From Rubrivivax sp. (GTDB taxonomy: Bacteria > Pseudomonadota > Gammaproteobacteria > Burkholderiales > Burkholderiaceae_C), in assembly GCA_027485165.1 (NCBI GenBank), contig JAIXRN010000014.1, positions 46,953-110,952 of the forward strand: 64,000 bases of DNA, in the 5' to 3' direction. Position numbers and translations under genes: made by a program. Shown piece after piece: positions 29,141 to 37,471 of this stretch. The notes beneath the pieces were generated by a model. The model did no database searches and was not told the DNA's origin. It saw only the letters and a list, made by a program, of their open reading frames with translations. The stretch's first letter is position 1, and each line of letters begins with the position of its first letter.

Positions 29141-29523
29141 CAACCAAGGTCCTGATCGCCGACGACGAGCCCAACATCCTGATCTCGCTGGAATTCCTGA
29201 TGAAGCGCGAAGGCTACGAAGTCCACATCGCGCGCGACGGTCAGGAAGCCCTCGACATGCTGCGCCGCGAACGCCCGCGCCTGCTGCTGCTGGACGTGAT
29301 GATGCCGAAGAAGACCGGCTTCGAGGTCTGCCAGGAAGTGCGGCAGGACGACGCTATCAAGGACACGCTGATCCTGATGCTCACCGCCCGCGGCCGCGAG
29401 ACCGATGTCGTCAAGGGCCTGGCACTGGGCGCCAATGCCTACATGACCAAACCCTTCTCGACGCGTGAACTGGCCGACAAGGTGCGCGCGCTGCTGGCCC
29501 AGGCACCACCGGCGGCGCCGTGA
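29137..29523 (+). CDS. Single-domain response regulator
   Basis: A 128-residue CheY-like receiver with no output domain. The acidic pocket is D9/D10 (IADDEPN), the phospho-acceptor is D53 ([11 protein letters not shown]), and T83 and K105 ([10 protein letters not shown]) complete the site. CrbS/CbrA-type kinases usually pair with DNA-binding regulators, so an output-less partner is unusual. Its signal must pass through protein contact, conceivably to the exonuclease protein encoded next, whose ATG overlaps this stop by one base. Confidence 0.93.
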   Translation: MTTKVLIADDEPNILISLEFLMKREGYEVHIARDGQEALDMLRRERPRLLLLDVMMPKKTGFEVCQEVRQDDAIKDTLILMLTARGRETDVVKGLALGANAYMTKPFSTRELADKVRALLAQAPPAAP

Positions 29524-31769
29524 TGGGCCCGCCCGGCGACCGGGGCCTGGTGCGCGCGCTGGCGGTGGCCGTGGGCGCCGCCACTCTGGGCGGCGGCGCC
29601 TGGCTGGGGCTGACGGCGGCGCTGCTGGCGTCGACCCTGACGGCCGATGAAAGCGCTGCGGCCCAGGCCCTGCTGGGCCCGCGCCTGGCCTTGCTGCTGA
29701 TGATGGCGGCGCTGGGCCTGGCAGCCCTGGCAGCCGGGCTGCAATGGCTGTACCGGCGCCACGTTTCGGCCCCGGCGCGCCTGCTGGAACAGGCCCGCGT
29801 GCTGGTGGACACCGACGCCCGCGTGCAGCTGCAGGCCCAGGGCACGGCCACGGTGCAGGGCCTGGCGGCGGCCTTCAATGCTCTGGCGGCGCAGCGCGAA
29901 CAGCTGCGCACCGACATCGACGCGCGCGTGGCCCAGGCCAGCCGCGCCATCGACCAGGAACGCAGCCGCCTGGCCGCGCTGATGGCCGAGCTGACGCAAA
30001 GCGTGGTGGTCTGCAACCTGGACGGCCGCGTGCTGCTGGTGAACCAGCGCGCACGGCTGCAGTTCAAGGCCCTGTCGGCCGAACCGGCGCTGGCCGGGGG
30101 CGCTGGACTGATCGGCCTGGGCCGGTCGATCCACACCGTGCTGGACCCGGCCCTGCTGGACCACGCGCTGGACAACATCCGCCAGCGCCTGGCGCGCGGT
30201 GCAGCCCAGCCATCGGCGCAGTTCGTCACCGTCACGCGCGGCGGGCAGCTGCTGCGCGTGCAGATGGCCGCGGTGCGCGACGACGGGGCTGTGGCGGCCG
30301 CGGCCTTGTCGCGCGGGCCTGCCGCCCCTGCGCTGGGCGGCTACGTGCTGGTGCTGGACAACATCACCCGCGACTTCGAACACGACAGCGCCCAGGACCA
30401 GCTGCTGCACGATCTGACCGAAGGCAGCCGCGCTGCGCTGGGCAGCCTGCAGGCGGCGGTGGAGATCCTGGCCACGCCCGACCTGGACGCCGCCCAGCGG
30501 GAACGCTTCCTGGCCGTGGTGCGCGATGAAGCCCGCCAGATGGCCACACGGCTGAACGATGCTGCGGCCCACAGCACGCGCACCAGCCGCAGCCGCTGGC
30601 CGCTGGAGGACATGCGCGGCAGCGACCTGGTGGCCGCCGCGCAGCGCCGCATCGACGCCGCCACGGGTCAGCGCACCGGCGTGCTGGACGTGGACGGCAG
30701 CCTGTGGCTGAAGCTGGACAGCTTTGCCCTGCTGCAGGCCCTGGTGCACCTGGCCAGCAGGCTGGGCGGCGACTTCGACGTGCGTGCGCCGCAGCTGCGC
30801 CTGCAGCGCGCCGGCCCGCGCGCGCAGCTGGACCTGGTCTGGCCCAGCCTGCCGATCAGCACCGAAACCGTGATGGCCTGGGAAAGCGAAAACATCCGCC
30901 TGCCCGGCAGCGCCGCGGCGCACAGCCCGCTGAGCGTGCGCGACGTGGTGCAGCGCCACGGCGGCGAATGCTGGTTTGAACGCGACCGTGCGCGCCAGCA
31001 GCAGTTCTTCCGCTTCCTGCTGCCGCTGGCAGCGGGTGCCCAGGCCGACGCCGCGGCGCATGAGGGTGCGCATGCGGGCACGGGCGCCGCGCTGGCGCCC
31101 GGCGACAGCCGCCCGGAGTTCTACGACTTCGACTTGTTCGGCACCAGCGAAAGCACGCGGGCGCTGGACGAGCAGCCCCTGCACAGCCTGCGCTACACCG
31201 TTTTCGACACCGAGACCACGGGCCTGGCGCCACAGCAGGGCGACGAGATCATCCAGATCGGCGCGGTGCGCGTGGTCGGTGGCCGGCTGTTGCAGCAGGA
31301 AGTGTTCGACCAGCTCGTCGACCCGAAGCGCAGCATCCCCGCGGCGGGCATTCCCATCCACGGCATCACGCCGGCGATGGTGCAGGGCCAGCCGCCGATC
31401 ACGCGCGTGCTGCCGGCCTTCCATGCCTTTGCGGCCGACAGCGTGCTGGTGGCCCACAACGCGGCTTTCGACCTGCGCTTTTTGCAGCTGAAGGAAGCCG
31501 CTACCGGCTTGCGCTTCGACCAGCCCGTGCTGGACACGCTGCTGCTGTCGGCGGTGGTGCACCCGCAGCAGGCATCGCACCGCCTGGAAGCCATCGCCGA
31601 ACGCCTGGGGGTTGCCGTGGTCGACCGCCACACGGCACTGGGCGACGCACGCGTGACGGCCGAAGTGCTGCTGAAGCTGCTGCCTCTGCTGGCTGCGCAA
31701 GGCATCCACACCTTGGGCCAGGCGCGCGCGGCAGCGCAGAAGACCTACTACGCGCGGCTGCGCTACTGA
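29523..31769 (+). CDS. Membrane PAS/pseudokinase protein fused to a DEDDh 3'-5' exonuclease
   Basis: A 748-residue protein with an unusual build. Two helices (about 10-37 and 56-78) flank a short periplasmic loop, followed by a HAMP-like segment (80-135) and a PAS-like domain (about 152-230, SVVVCNLDGRVLLVNQRAR). A kinase-like region (290-500) keeps remnants of the H box (H296, LLHDLTEGSRA) and the HGG end of an ATPase fold (H479) but lacks recognisable N, G1 and G2 ATP-binding boxes. The C-terminus (555-748) is a complete DnaQ-type exonuclease with D562, E564, D650, H703 and D708 (FDTETTG, AHNAAFDLRFL, HTALGDARVT). Automatic annotation would call it DNA polymerase III epsilon, but the membrane sensor half argues for a signalling-coupled nuclease. 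ATG 29523 overlaps the regulator stop. Confidence 0.88.
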   Translation: MGPPGDRGLVRALAVAVGAATLGGGAWLGLTAALLASTLTADESAAAQALLGPRLALLLMMAALGLAALAAGLQWLYRRHVSAPARLLEQARVLVDTDARVQLQAQGTATVQGLAAAFNALAAQREQLRTDIDARVAQASRAIDQERSRLAALMAELTQSVVVCNLDGRVLLVNQRARLQFKALSAEPALAGGAGLIGLGRSIHTVLDPALLDHALDNIRQRLARGAAQPSAQFVTVTRGGQLLRVQMAAVRDDGAVAAAALSRGPAAPALGGYVLVLDNITRDFEHDSAQDQLLHDLTEGSRAALGSLQAAVEILATPDLDAAQRERFLAVVRDEARQMATRLNDAAAHSTRTSRSRWPLEDMRGSDLVAAAQRRIDAATGQRTGVLDVDGSLWLKLDSFALLQALVHLASRLGGDFDVRAPQLRLQRAGPRAQLDLVWPSLPISTETVMAWESENIRLPGSAAAHSPLSVRDVVQRHGGECWFERDRARQQQFFRFLLPLAAGAQADAAAHEGAHAGTGAALAPGDSRPEFYDFDLFGTSESTRALDEQPLHSLRYTVFDTETTGLAPQQGDEIIQIGAVRVVGGRLLQQEVFDQLVDPKRSIPAAGIPIHGITPAMVQGQPPITRVLPAFHAFAADSVLVAHNAAFDLRFLQLKEAATGLRFDQPVLDTLLLSAVVHPQQASHRLEAIAERLGVAVVDRHTALGDARVTAEVLLKLLPLLAAQGIHTLGQARAAAQKTYYARLRY

Positions 31770-31802
31770 AGCCAGGTGCCGGCGCTGTCGCGCTGGGCTT
31801 GT

Positions 31803-32084
31803 TCAGGCCGCCGGCAGCAGTGGCGACAGGTCCACCGCCAGGTCGGGCAAGCTGTCGGGGCGGGCGATGCCCGGGCGGGCCGTCACCGACACCTCGGTGT
31901 AGCGGCCGTCCTGCGGGCGGCGCAGCAGGTGCACCAGGTTCTGGTCCAGGTCGATCAGCCAGACTTCGGCAATGCCATGGCGGGCATACAGCGGTAGCTT
32001 GATTTCGCGGTCGTAGCGCGACGTGGTGTCGGACACTTCCACCAGCAGCAGCACGTCTTCGGGCCTCGGGTGGGCCCCGCCATA
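31803..32084 (-). pseudogene. Truncated Uma2-family (PD-(D/E)XK-like) gene remnant
   Basis: The leftward frame encodes YGGAHPRPEDVLLLVEVSD, then KLPLYARHGIAEVWLIDL, the recognisable C-terminal half of Uma2 (DUF820) proteins including their catalytic Glu/Lys region. Full members are about 190 residues; here only about 93 remain. Sequence upstream of 32084 has no resemblance to the family although the frame stays open, and GTG 32054 would be the only late start. The remnant lies between the exonuclease and DUF294 genes. It is most simply a decayed gene; a short expressed product is possible. Confidence 0.65.
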
Positions 32085-32165
32085 GGTTGGGGGCGTCGAT
32101 GTAACCCATGGCGCGCAGTCTATCCAAGCGTGGCAGGTCCGGCCAGCCGGCCGTGCGGCCGGGCA

Positions 32166-34022
32166 TCAGTTCATCCGGTAGCGCTGTGCCAGCACATCCT
32201 GCAGCGACTTCACGACGCCGAAAGCGTCCTTCAACTGGCTGCGTTCGAAGTTCGACAGCTCGTCGGGGCGCAGGTAGTTGTCGGCGTCGTGGCCAGCGGC
32301 GATCTGGCGCGACTGGTGGCGGATGCGCACCAGCGACAGGTGTTCCAGCGCGTCGCGCAGGTCGCGCACGCCCTGTGGGCTGATCTCGCCGCTCTCTGCC
32401 GCATGCGCCAGCCGGTCGTGGGTGTTGACGGCCGGGTGCCCGGCTGCCAGCGCGTAGATGCGGGCCAGGTCGATGACGGGCACGATGCCGCTGTGCTTCA
32501 GGTTCAGCGTGCCCTTGTGTTCGCCGCTGCGCAAGGTCGCCAGGCCGCCGAACAGGCCCAGCGGCGGCTGTCGGCTCAGCGCATTGCTGGCCAGGTGGGC
32601 CAGGAACAGGCCATTGCCGCGCGTGCCTTGTAGCGTGTGCTGGCGCAGGCTGTCCAGCAGCTCGGGGCGGCCGGCGATGGCGCGCGCGTCGAAGAAGGTG
32701 CAGGTCAGCATCAGTGCCGTGGGGTCGGGCGTGTCCACCCACTGGCGGAACAGCTCGGCCCACTGCCGGCGCGGCAGCCGCCAGCGCGGGTTCATCGCCA
32801 TCATCTCGCCAGGGCAGTACACGTAGCCGCAGGCCGCCAGGCCGTCGCAGACGAAGCGGGCCAGCTGCGCGAAGTAGGCGCCATGGGCGGCTTCATCAAA
32901 GGCGTCGTCCAGCACCAGCGCGTTGTCCTGGTCGCTTTTGGCGGTCTGTTCATGGCGCGCCTGTGAACCCGCGGCCACCCAGGCGAATGCCACGGGCGCC
33001 GGGCCCAGCTGCATTTCGGCCAGGTGCAGCAGGCGCACCGTCAGCGCGTCGGTGATGGCCGTGACGATGTAGCCGGTGCTGTAGGCGCTGGCCCCGGCGG
33101 CCGACAGGTGCTTTTGCAAGGCGCGCACCTTGCCGGCAGCGGCCACCAGGCCGGCCAGCGTGGTCTGGCGGTGGATGTCCCCGGCCAGGTACACGGCCGA
33201 AGTGCTGTGCTGTTCGGTCACATCGGTGGCCGTCACCATGCCCAGCACGCGCGTGCCGTCGACCACCGGCACGTGGTGGATGTTGTGGCGCGCCATCAGC
33301 AGCAGGGCCTCGAAGCCGGGCGCGTGGACGTCGATCGTCATCGGCGCGACGGTGGCGATCTCCAGCACCGGCAGCGCCGGGTCCAGGCCCGCGGCCAGGG
33401 CGCGGTTGCGCAGGTCGCGGTCGGTGACCAGGCCGAACAAGTGGTCCCGCTCGACAAGCATCACCGAGGACACGCGCTGCTCGCGCATCAGTTCGGCGAC
33501 TGCGCGGATCGGCGTGTGTGGCGACACCGTCACGGGCTGGCGCTGCAGCAGCGCACGCACCGGCGTCGTCATCAGGTTCAGGTGCGGGTCGGCGGCTTCC
33601 AGCGGCGGCGGCGACGCAGCCAGCGGCTGCATGAACAGCAGCAGCCAGGGCTGGGCCTGCTGCAACGCCGCCAGTTCTTCCAGGCCCAGGCAGGCCACGA
33701 CGGCCTGCGACGACGCCACCACTTGCCAGCCGCCCTGGCCTGGCGCCTGCACGCCGGCGCCGAACCAGTCGGGCGCGGTCAGCAGCAGCGGCGGGGTGTG
33801 GGCGTCCGGTGCTTCGGCTTCGAAAGCGACTTCACCGGCAGCCAGCAGGTGCAGGCGCTGCGTCAGCGTCGCGCCGGTGGCGACGACCTGGTGCCGGGCG
33901 CAGTGCAGCACCTGCAGCCGCGGCAGCAGCGCGTCGCGTGCGGCAGCTTCCAGCCGGCCCAGCACCGGGTGCTGGCGCAGTGCCTGGGCGAGCAGCAGGG
34001 TGTCGTCGGTGCGCGTGTCCAT
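32166..34022 (-). CDS. cNMP-binding / CBS-pair / DUF294 nucleotidyltransferase-like protein
   Basis: A 618-residue soluble protein. Residues about 15-130 form a cyclic-nucleotide-binding-like domain, and 150-208 and 222-270 are two CBS domains (for example VSSVMLVERDHLFGLVTDRD and HHVPVVDGTRVLGMVTATD). From about 285 there is a DUF294 nucleotidyltransferase-like domain with the GS (352-353) and DxD (SDQDNALV, D364/D366) metal motif, then the DUF294 C-terminal domain. The build suggests control by adenine nucleotides or cAMP. ATG 34022 is used; the frame is open to 34100 without homology. From memory, related genes sit beside exonuclease and actP genes in Pseudomonas, which fits its place here. 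Confidence 0.9.
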   Translation of the reverse strand: MDTRTDDTLLLAQALRQHPVLGRLEAAARDALLPRLQVLHCARHQVVATGATLTQRLHLLAAGEVAFEAEAPDAHTPPLLLTAPDWFGAGVQAPGQGGWQVVASSQAVVACLGLEELAALQQAQPWLLLFMQPLAASPPPLEAADPHLNLMTTPVRALLQRQPVTVSPHTPIRAVAELMREQRVSSVMLVERDHLFGLVTDRDLRNRALAAGLDPALPVLEIATVAPMTIDVHAPGFEALLLMARHNIHHVPVVDGTRVLGMVTATDVTEQHSTSAVYLAGDIHRQTTLAGLVAAAGKVRALQKHLSAAGASAYSTGYIVTAITDALTVRLLHLAEMQLGPAPVAFAWVAAGSQARHEQTAKSDQDNALVLDDAFDEAAHGAYFAQLARFVCDGLAACGYVYCPGEMMAMNPRWRLPRRQWAELFRQWVDTPDPTALMLTCTFFDARAIAGRPELLDSLRQHTLQGTRGNGLFLAHLASNALSRQPPLGLFGGLATLRSGEHKGTLNLKHSGIVPVIDLARIYALAAGHPAVNTHDRLAHAAESGEISPQGVRDLRDALEHLSLVRIRHQSRQIAAGHDADNYLRPDELSNFERSQLKDAFGVVKSLQDVLAQRYRMN

Positions 34023-34201
34023 GTGGGCATCATGCGCTTTGCAGGCTGGCAGATAAACGGCGGCAGCCAGGTCTGGCCGCGGGTGCAACGTGGCAGGCAC
34101 AGCGCGTCGAAGACGGCAGAACGCGTGCCGATGGCTGCCGCGCAGACGCCTGGGCCTAGACTGGGCCGCCCGCAGCCGGGCGGCTACTGCAGATTGCCAC
34201 C

Positions 34202-34978
34202 ATGACCCCAGTCCCCCACAACCGCGTTGCCCTCATCACCGGCGCCGGCAGCGGCATCGGCCGCGCCAGCGCCCAGGCCTTGCTGGCCGATGGCTGGCGC
34301 GTGGCCTTCAGCGGCCGGCGCGCCGACGCGCTGGCCGAATCCATCGCCCAGTGCGGCGACCCGTTCGGCGACATCGCCACGCGCGCGCTGGCCGTGCCCT
34401 GCGACGTCACCCAGGCCGCCAGCGTGGCCGCGCTGTTCGCGGCCGTGCAGCAGCACTTTGGCCGGCTGGACTTCCTGTTCAACAACGCGGGCGTCTTCAC
34501 CCCCGGCGTGGCGCTGGAAGACCTGCCGCTGGCGCAATGGCAGGCGGCCGTCGACACCAACCTGACAGGCGCCTTCCTGTGCACCCAGCAGGCCTTCAGG
34601 ATGATGAAGGCGCAGGCCCCGCACGGCGGGCGCATCGTCAACAACGGCTCGATCTCGGCCCACGCGCCGCGGCCGAATTCGGTGGCTTACACCGCCACCA
34701 AGCACGCCATGACGGGGCTGACCAAGGCCGCAGCGCTGGACGGCCGCGCTTTCGACATCGCCGTGGGCCAGATCGACATCGGCAATGCCGTGACGGCCAT
34801 CAGCGCCGGCATGGCCACCGGCATGCCGCAGGCCGATGGCAGCGTACGGCCCGAAGCCCGCATGGACGTGGCGCATGCCGCGCGCGCCGTGCTGCACATG
34901 GCCAGCCTGCCGGTGGAGGCCAATGTGATGTTCATGACCGTGATGGCCACGCAAATGCCGTTCGTCGGCCGCGGCTGA
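34202..34978 (+). CDS. Short-chain dehydrogenase/reductase
   Basis: A 258-residue Rossmann-fold oxidoreductase of the classical SDR type. The cofactor motif TGAGSGIG is at residues 13-20, NNAG follows, and the catalytic YTATK is preceded by the conserved Ser (NGSISAHAP). The substrate is not apparent. It is divergent from the DUF294 gene; the 179-nt gap (34023-34201) should hold both promoters, but none could be assigned. A strong hairpin follows the stop. Confidence 0.9.
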   Translation: MTPVPHNRVALITGAGSGIGRASAQALLADGWRVAFSGRRADALAESIAQCGDPFGDIATRALAVPCDVTQAASVAALFAAVQQHFGRLDFLFNNAGVFTPGVALEDLPLAQWQAAVDTNLTGAFLCTQQAFRMMKAQAPHGGRIVNNGSISAHAPRPNSVAYTATKHAMTGLTKAAALDGRAFDIAVGQIDIGNAVTAISAGMATGMPQADGSVRPEARMDVAHAARAVLHMASLPVEANVMFMTVMATQMPFVGRG

Positions 34979-34986
34979 AGACCGCC

Positions 34987-35018
34987 GTGGGCGGCGGCGG
35001 CAATGCCGCCGCGCCCAC
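34987..35018. terminator. Strong hairpin between convergent SDR and PEP-CTERM protease genes
   Basis: GTGGGCG (34987-34993) pairs with CGCCCAC (35012-35018), and the inner GGCGGC (34996-35001) pairs with GCCGCC (35005-35010) around an AAT loop, leaving one bulged base. It begins 9 nt after the SDR stop and lacks a T tract, so it may act as a bidirectional transcript end or RNA-stabilising structure. Confidence 0.5.
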
Positions 35019-35065
35019 CCAGGGACCGGTCGGGCTGGTCGAACCTGCCAGGTCGGTCAGGCCGA

Positions 35066-36070
35066 TCAGGCCGGCGTCTGGCGGCGCCGGCTGGCGGCCA
35101 CCAGGCCCACCAGGCCCAGCAGCATCAAGCCGTAGGTGCCGGGCTCGGGCACCACCGTAACGAACACCCCACCGGCGGCTTCGATCTGGGCGCGGTAGGG
35201 GGCCACGCCCGTCCACCACGAGATGTCGCCGTAGGCGCTGTTGCTCAGCGTGCCGCCGCTGAGCACGCCCATCAGGGTCCACTGGCCGCCGTTGTTGAAG
35301 AACAGCGGGCCCCCGCTGTCGCCCGGCGCGGTGGTGGCTTCGAAGCTGGTGGCCGTGGCCGAGCTGCCCAGCCAGCCCAGGGTGTTGCTGGTGCCGGCGG
35401 GGTTGTCGAAGTCGGTCGAGAAGATGTTGGCCGAGCCGCCGATGGTCGACGAGGCATTCACGCCGGCGCCGTAACGGTCCAGCACGTTCGTGCCGCCGCG
35501 GCGCAGGCCGTCGTTGGGAATGGTGCCGGTGCTGCCCACGCCCCGCCGGCCAAAGCCCACGGTGGCCACCGACACGCCCGTCAGCGCGGTGGTGGCGTCG
35601 GTCAGGGTGTAGGGGGTGGCGATGTTGCTGGGCACCACCGACGACAGCGTCAGGATGGCGACGTCGCCGCCGTTCAGCAGCGGCGAACCCGAGGTGCCGC
35701 CGCCCGGGAACACCACCGACGAGATGGTGGAACTGAAGCTGGGGCTGGCGCTGTTGGCGCCGAAGCGCACGGTGCCGCCCACGCTGGGGCCGCAGTGGCG
35801 GGCCGACAGCACGGTGCCGGGCGCGATCAGCACGCCCGTGCAGCCGCCCAGCGCCACCACGCCGGCGAAGGCGGGGTCGGCACCGAAGCTGGCCGACCCG
35901 GCCAGGCCGATGTCGTCGCGGATGACGATGCGCGGGAAGATGCCTTCCTGGGCCACGCCGCTGGCCAGCATCTGGTCGTAGGCGGCGGTCTGCGCCTGGG
36001 CGGCAGGCAGGCACAGGGCCAGCGCTGCAGTGGCCAGCAGACTGCGGGCGAGGGCGGCGATCTTGGTCAT
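35066..36070 (-). CDS. PEP-CTERM-anchored trypsin-like serine protease
   Basis: A 334-residue exported S1-type protease. The signal peptide spans about residues 1-26 (ending AQAQ). The catalytic triad is H92 (LSARHCG), D136 (GGDVAILTL) and S252 (APGDSGGPLF). The C-terminus carries a PEP motif (VVPEPGTYG, residues 308-310), a hydrophobic helix and the basic RRR end that exosortase recognises. Expected fate: export, cleavage near PEP, and release or transfer to the exopolysaccharide-linked surface. No exosortase gene lies in the window. Confidence 0.9.
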   Translation of the reverse strand: MTKIAALARSLLATAALALCLPAAQAQTAAYDQMLASGVAQEGIFPRIVIRDDIGLAGSASFGADPAFAGVVALGGCTGVLIAPGTVLSARHCGPSVGGTVRFGANSASPSFSSTISSVVFPGGGTSGSPLLNGGDVAILTLSSVVPSNIATPYTLTDATTALTGVSVATVGFGRRGVGSTGTIPNDGLRRGGTNVLDRYGAGVNASSTIGGSANIFSTDFDNPAGTSNTLGWLGSSATATSFEATTAPGDSGGPLFFNNGGQWTLMGVLSGGTLSNSAYGDISWWTGVAPYRAQIEAAGGVFVTVVPEPGTYGLMLLGLVGLVAASRRRQTPA

Positions 36071-36297
36071 TTGGGGTTCCGGTGGGCAGGAAGGATCCGC
36101 AATTTAGGCGATGCCCTTGTCGTCAGGGGGCTGGGTACGGAACCGGCCCCCGGGAACCGGGGGGCGCGGCAGCCGGCCAGGCGTTCGGCGCTACCTGGGT
36201 GAGGGGTGGCGCGGGTAGCGAGGGTGGCGCTTGCGCCACACCTTGCGAGACCGCGCCAGGCCGCGGTGGCCGCGCGGCAGCATTTCCCTGGTCGGCG

Positions 36298-37353
36298 TCA
36301 GGCTTCGGGCCCGCCGTCAGGCGCCTTCGCCTGCTGCCGCCAGGCGGCCAGCAGCGCGGCCTCGCATTCCGGTGCCAGGCCCACGGCCGGGCGCGGCGGG
36401 CCTGCGCCGATGCTGGCGCCTGCGCTGGTCGCGGCGGGGGCGGCCTGCGCAGCCCAGGCCGCGGTGTCCGCGATCGTCTGCGCCAGCGGCCGGCACTGCA
36501 GGCCAGCGGCCAGCGCGCGCGCGATGCAGGTCTGGTGCAGGGCCTGCGTGGCCCGTGGCAGCCACACGGGCAGGTCTGACCAGGGCGCCACGCCGGCGGC
36601 CAGCAGGAAGTCTTCGTCGACCCACTGCAGCCGCGCGGCCGGCTGCAGGCTGGCGCAGGCGGCGGCCAGGAACTGGCCCATCGTCAGCGGCTGGGCCGGG
36701 CCCGTCAGGTTGTAGGCCCCGGTGCTGCCGCGTTCGGCCTGGTCCAGCATCCAGGCCGCGGCGTCGCGCGCGTCGATGAACTGCACGGGCGCGTCAGGCG
36801 TGCCAGGAGCCAGCACGCTGCCGCCGCGCTGGATGCGCTGCAGCCACCAGGTCCAGCGGCCCGTGGGGTCGAAGGGCCCCACCAGCAGCCCGGGCCGCAC
36901 GATGCAGCAGCCGGCAGGGCCGAAGGCGTGCAGGGCTTCGGCTTCGCACAGGGCCTTCAGGCCGCCGTAGGTTTCGCCGGTGACGGCTTCCACCGTGGGG
37001 TCGGCCAGCTTGGCCAGCGGCGCATCTTCTGCCGTGCCGGGCTGGGCCAGGCTGGCGTAGGCGCTGATGCTGGACACCAGCTGGTAGTGCCCCACGCGGC
37101 CGTTCAACGCTGCCGCCACGCTGCGCACATGGCGGGGTACGTAGGCGCTGGTGTCGATGGCGGCATCCCATGTGTCCCGGGCGAGCACGTCCAGCGCGCC
37201 ATTGCGGTCGGCGATGCGGTGTTCAGCCTGCGGAAACAGCGCCGGGCCGCTGTGCCCGCGGTGCAGCAGCGTCAGCGTGTGGCCACGCGCCAGCGCCAGG
37301 CTGGCCAGGTGCCGGCCCAGGAAACGGGTGCCTCCCAGGATGAGGATGCGCAT
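36298..37353 (-). CDS. NAD-dependent epimerase/dehydratase family (extended SDR) protein
   Basis: A 351-residue Rossmann protein. The N-terminal GGTRFLGRHLASLALARGH is the nucleotide-binding motif of atypical SDRs, and YGGLK (the YxxxK active-site pair) lies near residue 129. Relatives act on nucleotide sugars or serve as RNA-binding plastid proteins, so the substrate is uncertain. The C-terminal 40 residues are Ala/Pro-rich. It lies between the protease and the winged-helix regulator in the same leftward orientation, with 227 nt of unannotated sequence (36071-36297) before the protease start. Confidence 0.82.
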   Translation of the reverse strand: MRILILGGTRFLGRHLASLALARGHTLTLLHRGHSGPALFPQAEHRIADRNGALDVLARDTWDAAIDTSAYVPRHVRSVAAALNGRVGHYQLVSSISAYASLAQPGTAEDAPLAKLADPTVEAVTGETYGGLKALCEAEALHAFGPAGCCIVRPGLLVGPFDPTGRWTWWLQRIQRGGSVLAPGTPDAPVQFIDARDAAAWMLDQAERGSTGAYNLTGPAQPLTMGQFLAAACASLQPAARLQWVDEDFLLAAGVAPWSDLPVWLPRATQALHQTCIARALAAGLQCRPLAQTIADTAAWAAQAAPAATSAGASIGAGPPRPAVGLAPECEAALLAAWRQQAKAPDGGPEA

Positions 37354-37370
37354 GGCGCGATCTTGCCGGC

Positions 37371-37390
37371 TTTAGGCGGCTTTAGGCGGC
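37371..37390. repeat. 10-bp tandem repeat upstream of the epimerase gene
   Basis: TTTAGGCGGC occurs twice in exact tandem (37371-37380, 37381-37390), followed by decaying copies (TTTTGGC, TTTCGGC, GCTTTGG) to about 37419. It occupies the 118-nt gap between the epimerase start and the regulator stop. No promoter could be read in it. Confidence 0.5.
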
Positions 37391-37471
37391 TTTTGGCTTT
37401 CGGCTTCTGGGCTTTGGCAGTTCGGCGGGGGCTTTTGGTGGCGAGCCGTGCGTTTTCAGCTGCCCGGCCGT

